From NCBI GenBank assembly GCA_022792755.1, contig JAAWBP010000061.1, positions 1 to 6,591 of the forward strand: DNA of 6,591 bases, written 5' to 3'. Shown piece after piece: positions 1 through 4,796 of the stretch. A model generated the notes under the pieces. The model saw only the letters and a program-made list of their open reading frames with translations, did no database searches and had not been told where the DNA came from. The position numbers were made by a program, and so were the translations under genes. The stretch is from Oscillospiraceae bacterium (GTDB lineage: Bacteria > Bacillota > Clostridia > Oscillospirales > Ruminococcaceae). Position 1 is the first letter of the stretch, and every line of letters starts with the position of its first letter.

Positions 1-7
1 AAAGGAA

Positions 8-63
8 CGATACCGGGCACAAAAGGCGGCTGTTTTATCTCTTTTTGTGCAAATTCTGTATCG
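8..63 (+). other. Two-tier inverted repeat upstream of the GH25 gene
   Basis: Two nested perfect stems are visible: CGATAC (8-13) pairs with GTATCG (58-63), and inside it GCACAAAA (17-24) pairs with TTTTGTGC (43-50). The 18-nt apical loop and unequal internal loops separate them. It ends 13 nt before the preferred GH25 start at 77. No run of T follows, so it does not read as a terminator. It may be a 5' UTR structure, but the same bases are also open reading frame continuous with GH25, so it could be incidental coding sequence. Confidence 0.4.
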
Positions 64-76
64 CATGGCGATTTTT

Positions 77-1090
77 ATGAAAGGAAAACGGAAAAAGAGA
101 ATCTGGATCATCCCGATTGCGGTTTTGCTGATCCTGGCGGTCGGGGCTGTGGGGGTGCTGTTCATCCGGCAGGAGATCCGGGCGGCCCGCCAGCGGGAGG
201 CGGAGGCGTTCCGGTTCACTTCCGCCTCCCTCACCGTCGACCAGTTCGTGACCGCGCCGGGGACGGCTGTCACCTTTACCGCGTCGGCGGAGGGCGGAAA
301 GGGAACCCTCCTCTACGAATTTTACTATATGGACGGGACGGAGGAGGTGGTGATCCAGGAGGCGTCGGAGAAAAATACCGCCGCCTTTACCTCTGACGAC
401 TACCGGCTCTATGAGGTCTTCGTCCGGGTGAGCGACGAATCCGCCATGACCGGAGACATCACCGCGAGCTGCCGCTACGGCGCGGCCCACAGCGGGGTTG
501 ACGTGTCGGTCTACCAGGGAACCGTCGACTGGGAAAAGGTAAAAGCCACTGGGTATGACTTCGTCATGCTCCGCGCCGGATTTGGGAAAGACGCCGGCCA
601 GAAGGACCGGAATTTCGACCAGAACATCCTGGCGGCCAGCATGGCGGGGATGAAGGTCGGGGCCTACCATTACAGCTACGCCCTCACCCCTGAGGAGGCA
701 GAGGAGGAAGCCCGGTTCTGCCTTTCCATCCTGGAGCCCTACAAGGGCCTGATCGACTACCCCATCGCCTTCGACATCGAGAGGGAGGAGCACCAGAACC
801 TCACCGAAGAGGAGCTGACCGCCGTGGTGGACGCTTTCTGCGCGGTGATTGCCGAAGCGGGCTATACCCCGATCGTCTACACCTATGACAGCTGGCTGCG
901 GCACCATCCCGGATGGGAGCAGCTCCAGCACTACGATATCTGGAACGCCAACTGGGCGGGGGAACCCCAAGCGGATTACGACTATGTGATCTGGCAGCAC
1001 TCCAACCAGGGGCAGGTGGACGGGATTTCCGGCACGGTCGACCTCAACCACGCGTTCTGCGACTACGAAAAGGGGAAAAAGCTCGGTTGA
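77..1090 (+). CDS. Membrane-anchored GH25 muramidase (lysozyme)
   Basis: GH25 enzymes hydrolyse the beta-1,4 bond between N-acetylmuramic acid and N-acetylglucosamine in peptidoglycan. Counting from ATG 77 (337 aa), residues 1-8 are basic (MKGKRKKR), residues 9-30 are a single hydrophobic segment without a clear signal-peptidase site, so the protein is probably anchored with the enzyme outside. Residues about 45-134 look like a beta-rich, Ig/PKD-like spacer. The GH25 domain covers about 139-330: HSGVDVS holds the first active-site Asp (142), AFDIE holds the DxE pair (Asp 233, Glu 235), and WQHS (306-309) and VDLN (321-324) match the C-terminal family motifs. The stop is certain. The start is not: no Shine-Dalgarno precedes ATG 77, ATG 65 or GTG 47, and the frame is open to the left edge, so the true start may lie outside. 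The basic-then-hydrophobic order favours 77. The gene is convergent with the ABC-F gene. Confidence 0.88.
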   Translation: MKGKRKKRIWIIPIAVLLILAVGAVGVLFIRQEIRAARQREAEAFRFTSASLTVDQFVTAPGTAVTFTASAEGGKGTLLYEFYYMDGTEEVVIQEASEKNTAAFTSDDYRLYEVFVRVSDESAMTGDITASCRYGAAHSGVDVSVYQGTVDWEKVKATGYDFVMLRAGFGKDAGQKDRNFDQNILAASMAGMKVGAYHYSYALTPEEAEEEARFCLSILEPYKGLIDYPIAFDIEREEHQNLTEEELTAVVDAFCAVIAEAGYTPIVYTYDSWLRHHPGWEQLQHYDIWNANWAGEPQADYDYVIWQHSNQGQVDGISGTVDLNHAFCDYEKGKKLG

Positions 1091-1120
1091 GCCCGTGGAC
1101 GGGCAGGACAGTCGCGGCCT

Positions 1121-1230
1121 GTGTCCAGGCGGGGCAATACGCGATTCATAAGTTAGCTAAAAGCGAAGCTGGTACCCCGCGAGGCGCCTTGCAGGCCAAT
1201 CACCTTTTGACCGGCAAAACGTTCGGTATC
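1121..1230 (+). repeat. Structured repeat, copy A
   Basis: This copy lies 30 nt after the GH25 stop and has the same orientation as copies B, D and E at the right end. Shared blocks in order are GTGTCC (1121), ACGCGATTCATARGTT (1139-1154), CCCGCGAGG (1176-1184), its near-complement CCTTGCAGG (1187-1195), and GACCGGCAAAAC followed by CGGT (1209-1228). The middle blocks fold as a hairpin with a GCGC loop and one C-A mismatch. A variable stem, GTTAGCT with AGCTGGT, sits between the first and middle blocks. In front of it, GCCCG/CGGGC (1091-1104) and GGACA/TGTCC (1106-1126) form small hairpins. No protein coding is supported from 1091 to 1296. The family is not one I recognise. Confidence 0.75.
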
Positions 1231-1285
1231 TGGCTCCATTGTAGCGGCGGGCGCGGTTGTCAATCCCGAATCTGCACGCCGCGGC

Positions 1286-1310
1286 AAAAAACGAGGTCAG
1301 ACGTCGCTTT
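1286..1310 (-). terminator. Weak terminator-like hairpin at the ABC-F stop
   Basis: On the - strand AAAGCGA (1310-1304) can pair with TCGTTTT (1294-1288), with one G-U pair and a 9-nt loop, ending in a run of six T. The stem is short and AT-rich and overlaps the stop codon, so termination here would be inefficient. It is the only T-run hairpin seen near the end of this gene. Confidence 0.3.
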
Positions 1311-2805
1311 CCCCCTTGACGGCAGGGCCGAACTCGACCCGCTTGGTGGCGATCCGCTCCTGAAACCGCCGGTCGTGCTCAACGAAGATCATTGCGGGCT
1401 GTCCGGCGAGGAGGAGCTCCTCGATCTGCTGGCGGGACAAAAGGTCGATGTAGTTGAGGGGTTCGTCCCAAAGGTAGAGATGGGACTCTTCGCTGAGGCT
1501 CCCCGCGATCAGCACCTTTTTCTTCTGCCCTTCGCTGAAGGAGGCGATATCCTTTTCAAACTGTGCCCGGGGGAAATCCAGCTTCCGGAGGATCGCCTTG
1601 AAGAGGGATTCGTCGACCCCGCGGGTTTGGGCGTACTCCCGCAGGCTCCCCTTTAAGAAAGAGGTGTCCTGCGCGATATAAGAGAGCTTCAATCCTCCGG
1701 TGGTTGTTACCCTTCCGGTGTGGGGGATTTCCTCCCCAACTAACAGCTTGAGGACGCTCGACTTCCCGCAGCCGTTCCGCCCGGAGAGGACGACCCGCTC
1801 CCCGCGGCCGACCGTGAAGGAAAGCCCGGAGAAGACAGGCGAATCCCCGTAGCAGACCGAAAGGTCTTCACAGGAGACGAGAACCTGCTTGGGATGGATC
1901 AGCGGGCGGATTTTTAGCGTCTCCGCCGTGTCGAGGTTTCGCAGCAGCTTCCCCTTTTCCTCCGCCGCGGCCTCGAGCCGCGTCTCGATCGATTTGGCTC
2001 GCTTCATCATCTTGGCGGCCTTGTGGCCGATTGCGCCCCGGTCGGGCCGCAGCCCGGCGATGCGGTTCCCCTTCTTGGACTTCTCGACGGCGTCTGACCA
2101 GCCCGACGCCCGTTTCGCGGCGGCGGACAGGTGGCGGATCTCCTGTTTCAGCCGTTCGTTTTCGGCCCGTTCAAAATCGTCCCGCCTCGTCTTATTTTCA
2201 AGCCAGGAGGAATAGTTCCCCTTTTGCAGTTCGATGTCCTGACGGTTGATCGACAGGATATGGTCGGTGCAGGCATCGAGCAGGGCGCGGTCGTGGGAGA
2301 CGAGGATGAACCCCGCCTTCCCCTCGAGATACTGCTCGACTGATTCCCGCGCGGCGAGATCGAGGTGGTTGGTCGGCTCGTCGATGAGCGGGAAGGTGTT
2401 CTCCCGCAGGAAGAGGCAGGCGAGCAGGACTTTGGCCCGTTCCCCCTGGCTGAGGGTGCCGAAGGGCCGGTAGAGAGCTTCCTCCCCCATGCCGAGCAGC
2501 CGGAGCTCCCGGAGCAGCCGCCACTGCTCCGCGCCCTGGCTCAGCTCCTCCGCGAGGTCGGCGGCCGTCCGCCAGGGGTCGTCCACGGGAAAGGGGAAGT
2601 AGGCGAAATCCACCGTGGAATGGATCTGCCCGCCCGCGTCCAGCTCTCCCAGCAGCAGCCGGAGCAGGGTGGTCTTCCCCCGCCCGTTCCGGCCGATTAA
2701 ACCGAGCCGCCAGGCGGTGTCGAGCTTGAGGCTCACATCCTCGAAAACGAGGTCGAAGCTGCCTTCGTAGCCGAAAGTCAGATGGTTGATTTGGATCAAT
2801 GACAT
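1297..2805 (-). CDS. Lsa-type ABC-F ribosomal protection protein
   Basis: ABC-F proteins of this group bind the ribosomal E site and displace drugs bound at the peptidyl transferase centre (lincosamides, streptogramin A, pleuromutilins) using ATP; they are cytosolic and have no membrane domain. The 502-aa product has two ATPase domains: Walker A GRNGRGKT (38-45), signature LSQGE (118-122), Walker B LIDEP (140-144); then GRNGCGKS (342-349), FSEGQ (423-427) and LWDEP (445-449), with switch His 171 and 477. The charged linker (about 200-300) contains AIGHKAAKMMKRAKSIETR, the pattern of the Lsa/CplR branch rather than of the housekeeping ABC-F proteins, and the short N-terminus and absence of a C-terminal extension also fit. 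The start at 2805 is chosen because GGGAGG lies 7 nt upstream; an ATG two codons earlier would be almost on top of it. The exact drug spectrum cannot be read from sequence. Confidence 0.9.
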   Translation of the reverse strand: MSLIQINHLTFGYEGSFDLVFEDVSLKLDTAWRLGLIGRNGRGKTTLLRLLLGELDAGGQIHSTVDFAYFPFPVDDPWRTAADLAEELSQGAEQWRLLRELRLLGMGEEALYRPFGTLSQGERAKVLLACLFLRENTFPLIDEPTNHLDLAARESVEQYLEGKAGFILVSHDRALLDACTDHILSINRQDIELQKGNYSSWLENKTRRDDFERAENERLKQEIRHLSAAAKRASGWSDAVEKSKKGNRIAGLRPDRGAIGHKAAKMMKRAKSIETRLEAAAEEKGKLLRNLDTAETLKIRPLIHPKQVLVSCEDLSVCYGDSPVFSGLSFTVGRGERVVLSGRNGCGKSSVLKLLVGEEIPHTGRVTTTGGLKLSYIAQDTSFLKGSLREYAQTRGVDESLFKAILRKLDFPRAQFEKDIASFSEGQKKKVLIAGSLSEESHLYLWDEPLNYIDLLSRQQIEELLLAGQPAMIFVEHDRRFQERIATKRVEFGPAVKGESDV

Positions 2806-2820
2806 AGACATTCCTCCCAG

Positions 2821-2860
2821 ACAAAACAAGCCCGCGGAAGGTAAAACGCCTCCCGCGGGC
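2821..2860 (-). terminator. Intrinsic terminator just before the ABC-F ribosome binding site
   Basis: On the - strand GCCCGCGGGAGG (2860-2849) pairs with CCTTCCGCGGGC (2841-2830): twelve pairs including one G-U, a 7-nt loop, then the T-rich tract TTGTTTTGT (2829-2821). The GGGAGG of the ABC-F gene follows within a few bases, so this terminator would stop transcription before the gene unless it is disrupted. Its position marks it as a regulatory attenuator and not the end of an upstream gene. Confidence 0.8.
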
Positions 2861-2922
2861 CGCCAGTCCGTTCAGAACCCGGCGCACGGCCCCGCAAAAA
2901 GCGGAGCTGTCCGATGGAGCCG

Positions 2923-3024
2923 TCATGTGACCCTTTTTCCCGCAGCCCTGTTTTGAAAAAATCGAACGGCAAAACAGACAGCCCGCGGCCGCCCGGCTTT
3001 TACCTTTTCTGTTTTACAAAACAT
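2923..3024 (-). CDS. Possible upstream ORF 2 in the ABC-F leader (33 codons)
   Basis: It starts with an ATG that overlaps the stop of upstream ORF 1 (TGATG) and ends with a TGA overlapping another ATG (ATGA, 2926-2923). The product would be a basic 33-residue peptide beginning MFCKTEKVKAG, with no recognised domain. It has no ribosome binding site of its own, so it would depend on coupling to ORF 1. A ribosome translating it would run over arm A and its competitors and so bias the leader towards termination. It could be a chance ORF. Confidence 0.3.
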   Translation of the reverse strand: MFCKTEKVKAGRPRAVCFAVRFFQNRAAGKRVT

Positions 3025-3044
3025 CAGCAGGAAAAATGATGCAC
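3024..3044 (-). CDS. Possible leader peptide of the ABC-F gene (MHHFSC)
   Basis: AAGGGGG (3058-3052) lies 7 nt before GTG 3044, which opens a six-codon ORF encoding MHHFSC and ending in TGA. A second GTG two bases upstream (3046) gives MCIIFPADVL, ending at 3014; the spacing of 5 nt is also acceptable, so the frame is not settled. Either way it is the first ribosome-binding site in the leader and lies immediately before the switching arms, where a drug-stalled ribosome would be placed in a ribosome-mediated attenuator. No similarity to a known leader peptide is claimed. Confidence 0.4.
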   Translation of the reverse strand: MHHFSC

Positions 3045-3074
3045 ACTCTGGCCCCCTTCTTTTAAGTTGAACCT

Positions 3075-3103
3075 ATCATACCACCGGTTCGCCGCCCTGT
3101 CAA
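3075..3103 (-). promoter_or_regulatory. Sigma-A-type promoter of the ABC-F gene
   Basis: On the - strand a perfect -35 box TTGACA (3103-3098) is followed after exactly 17 nt by the -10 box TATGAT (3080-3075). Transcription would start near 3068. The -35 box begins only three bases past the araC stop codon. Confidence 0.85.
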
Positions 3104-3106
3104 CTG

Positions 3107-3952
3107 TTAAGTCTGCCCCTTTTTCCGGTAGGCGAGGGGGGTCATCCCGGTAAACTGCCGGAAGAGGCGGGCATAATGGCTCTGGTCGGTAAACCCGAAC
3201 CGCTCCGAGATCAGCTGGATGGAATCCCCCGTATACTGTAAAAAGTACTTGGAGGCGTCCACCTTCCTGCGCATCACATACCGCATCGGCGTCATCCCGG
3301 TTTCTTCTTTGAACCGCCGGCAGAAATGGAATTTGCTCATGCGAACGCTTTCCGCCAGCTCCTCTAACGTGATCGAGTCACAGATATGGTCGTTGATGTA
3401 ATCCCCCACCCGGTTGACGAAGAGATGCTCCGGCAGCACCCCCACGGCCTTCCCCTGAAGGAAGTGCCCGATGATCTCCATCACCGCGCTGTAGAGCGCC
3501 TTTGAGATTGCAATCTCCACATTTTCCTCCCGTCGCATCACCGCGCCGAAGCAGCCGGCCAGGATTTCGGCCACCCGGCTCCCGTCGAACTCCGCCGGGA
3601 GGGAGGAAAGGGCCTCCACCTCTTCCATCAGGCTGGAGCAGCCCTTCCCGCTCAAGTGGGAAAAAAGAAGGACGCAGGGGTTGTCCGGGTCGCTGTAATA
3701 CTCATGCCAGGGCTCCAGGTTCATTAAAATTCCCCGCCCTGCCCCCAGCCGGAACCGCTTCCCGTTCTGGCAGACGTGGAGAACGCCGGAGCAGACCACC
3801 ATGATGATATTGTTGTTGAATTTCTCCCGGCGGATGTGGAGGCCCGGCTCGTCGAGGCAGCCCATGGCATCCGAAAAAAAGAGGTATTCCTGCGCGAATT
3901 CCGAAGGCGGCACGTACCGCAGGAATCCGCGGCAAGGCTGAAGATCCACCAT
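3107..3952 (-). CDS. AraC-family transcriptional regulator
   Basis: The 281-aa product has the usual AraC/XylS layout and length. The N-terminal half (about 20-100) is a cupin-like ligand-binding domain with motifs such as GRGILMNLEPWHEYYSD. The C-terminal 100 residues are the DNA-binding domain, with two helix-turn-helix units: LEELAESVRMSKFHFCRRFKEETG (about 197-219, split here only as description) and ISERFGFTDQSHYARLFRQ (248-266), ending in the family pattern TGMTPLAYRK. The start at 3952 is supported by AGGGGG 6 nt upstream. Ligand and target genes cannot be inferred; such cupin-AraC proteins in gut Clostridia often respond to sugars. It is transcribed in the same direction as the ABC-F gene, 301 nt upstream, with no terminator directly after its stop. 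Confidence 0.9.
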   Translation of the reverse strand: MVDLQPCRGFLRYVPPSEFAQEYLFFSDAMGCLDEPGLHIRREKFNNNIIMVVCSGVLHVCQNGKRFRLGAGRGILMNLEPWHEYYSDPDNPCVLLFSHLSGKGCSSLMEEVEALSSLPAEFDGSRVAEILAGCFGAVMRREENVEIAISKALYSAVMEIIGHFLQGKAVGVLPEHLFVNRVGDYINDHICDSITLEELAESVRMSKFHFCRRFKEETGMTPMRYVMRRKVDASKYFLQYTGDSIQLISERFGFTDQSHYARLFRQFTGMTPLAYRKKGQT

Positions 3953-4044
3953 AGCTTTCCCCCTGTAAAACTTTTGTCCAAACGCGATGCCTCAGCGCAG
4001 AACCCTGATTCATATGCGCCTGCCCACCGCGTTTTTACAGCATT

Positions 4045-4074
4045 AAAAAAACGCCCGCATTATTACGCAGACGC
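4045..4074 (-). terminator. Terminator-like hairpin inside the araC leader
   Basis: On the - strand GCGTCTGCG (4074-4066) pairs with TGCGGGCGT (4059-4051) over nine positions including four G-U pairs, loop TAATAA, followed by seven T. It lies between the predicted araC promoter and the araC start. On the + strand the wobble pairs become mismatches, so it is oriented for - strand transcripts. A second stem, GCGTTTTT with AAAAACGC (4054-4029), would trap the T tract in an alternative fold. Confidence 0.6.
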
Positions 4075-4129
4075 CTTTATCGATGATTCAACCCGCCGTA
4101 AAGACAGGCACTTTTTAAACAACGGAATT

Positions 4130-4158
4130 ATTATAATCCCTTCGTCGGCAAAATGCAA
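4130..4158 (-). promoter_or_regulatory. Sigma-A-type promoter of araC
   Basis: On the - strand TTGCAT (4158-4153), spacer of 17 nt, TATAAT (4135-4130). The predicted start near 4123 gives a leader of about 170 nt before the araC ATG, which contains the hairpin at 4045-4074. The sequence from here to 4228 is AT-rich and holds no gene. Confidence 0.75.
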
Positions 4159-4228
4159 GGATTTTTTTACAATTTGTCAGATTTCAGTAAAATTTTGGAA
4201 ACAAAACAGGATTTCAGGCGATTCCCCC

Positions 4229-4264
4229 AAAACGTATGTTCTGCATCCCCTGCATGCGGAACAT
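4229..4264 (-). terminator. Probable spoVG terminator
   Basis: Directly after the spoVG stop, ATGTTC (4264-4259) pairs with GAACAT (4241-4236), and after a 1x1 internal loop GCAT pairs with ATGC around a 7-nt loop. ACG and then TTTT (4232-4229) follow. The T run is short, so efficiency is uncertain. Confidence 0.5.
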
Positions 4265-4558
4265 CTACTGCTCGTGCACCGCCGAAAACGGCTTTTCGGG
4301 GCCGTTGACCGCGTGGTCGTAAGCGTCCAGGATGTGCTGCTCCAGGTACTGCCTCGCCTCGTAGGAGATGGGGTGGGCGATATCGCGGAAGGTTCCATTT
4401 TCCTCCCGGCGGCTCGGCATGGCGACAAAGAGGCGTTCCGGCCCCTGCACCACCTTGATGTCGTGGATGGCGATTTCGTCATCCAGCGTCACGGAGACAA
4501 TAGCGCGCAGCCGCCCCTCGTTGAGCAGCTTGCGGATTTTGATGTCGGTAATATTCAT
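4265..4558 (-). CDS. spoVG: SpoVG regulatory protein
   Basis: SpoVG is a small cytosolic nucleic-acid-binding protein; in Bacillus it affects asymmetric septation and in Listeria and Staphylococcus it binds RNA or DNA and influences envelope and virulence genes. The 97-aa product has the family length and conserved blocks: ITDIKIRKL (3-11), GRLRAIVSVTLDDE (15-28), IHDIKVVQG (31-39), LFVAMPSR (43-50) and GTFRDIAHPI (55-64), followed by a variable acidic C-terminal helix. The start at 4558 is fixed by GGGAGG 7 nt upstream and by homology; the longer frame upstream is not SpoVG-like. It is divergent from murC. Presence of SpoVG alone does not prove that the organism sporulates. Confidence 0.95.
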   Translation of the reverse strand: MNITDIKIRKLLNEGRLRAIVSVTLDDEIAIHDIKVVQGPERLFVAMPSRREENGTFRDIAHPISYEARQYLEQHILDAYDHAVNGPEKPFSAVHEQ

Positions 4559-4677
4559 GGTTCTTCCTCCCTTAATCTTATTTACAGTTTTGGGCATTTC
4601 TTTCAAATTATTCAGGCAATCGGGCAGAAAGGGAAATTCTCGGTAAAAATCCTGTTTATTTTGCCATATAAATGTAC

Positions 4678-4683
4678 TATAAT
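4678..4683 (+). promoter_or_regulatory. Putative -10 box for murC
   Basis: A perfect TATAAT on the + strand in an AT-rich stretch. The -35 region at the usual distance (TTTATT) is poor, so strength is uncertain. Transcription from about 4690 would give a leader of about 105 nt with the hairpin GCTGCC/GGCAGC (4748-4765) shortly before the murC ribosome binding site. Confidence 0.5.
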
Positions 4684-4706
4684 AAAGGTGGCCTGCCGGA
4701 AGGCAA
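4679..4706 (-). promoter_or_regulatory. Putative spoVG promoter overlapping the murC -10 box
   Basis: On the - strand TTGCCT (4706-4701), 16-nt spacer, TATTAT (4684-4679). Its -10 box occupies the same bases as the murC TATAAT on the other strand. A start near 4672 leaves about 110 nt before the spoVG ATG. A nearer match, TTGAAA/TATTTA complement at 4579-4606, would start inside the ribosome binding site and is less likely. Confidence 0.45.
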
Positions 4707-4796
4707 AAGGTGAAAACGAACCGCCGGCCGCACGGCGTCATACAAGAGCTGCCGGCTTTGGCAGCCTGCGGAAAATCGGAAAGGACGGGTTGCGTC

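Larger units (their letters stand above)
2806..3068 (-). promoter_or_regulatory. Attenuator leader of the ABC-F gene
   Basis: The untranslated leader, about 260 nt from the predicted transcription start, contains competing arms. Arm A (2977-2988, CCGCGGGCTGTC) can pair over 12 positions, two of them G-U, with arm B (2853-2864, GGCGGCCCGCGG). Arm B overlaps the 5' side of the terminator hairpin, so the two structures exclude each other. Arm A also has an 8-pair alternative partner, GACAGCTC (2904-2911). A second three-way set is AAAACAG (3009-3015), CTGTTTTG (2970-2977) and CAAAACAG (2948-2955). Another stem pairs ACGGCTCC with GGGGCCGT (within 2887-2924). Ribosome-mediated attenuation is established for other ABC-F resistance genes such as vmlR and lmo0919, so the same logic is inferred here. 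Confidence 0.65.

Noticed and set aside
1238..1263. TTGACA and TACAAT on the - strand between ABC-F and GH25
   Set aside because: Both hexamers are good, but the spacer is only 14 nt, too short for a sigma-A promoter.
2198..2926. 242-codon frame starting at the third overlapping ATG in the ABC-F leader
   Set aside because: It continues far into the ABC-F gene in another frame with Arg/Pro-rich shadow sequence. Translation of its first codons is conceivable as part of the leader, but the long product is not supported.
3702..4013. 103-codon frame starting upstream of araC on the - strand
   Set aside because: It overlaps the araC start in another frame, has a poor ribosome binding site and no recognisable domain.
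4636..4653. AGGATTT and GAAT boxes upstream of spoVG, like a sigma-H promoter
   Set aside because: The AGGATTT box resembles the Bacillus spoVG -35, but the spacing to GAAT is 7 nt instead of about 12-14, so it cannot be called.
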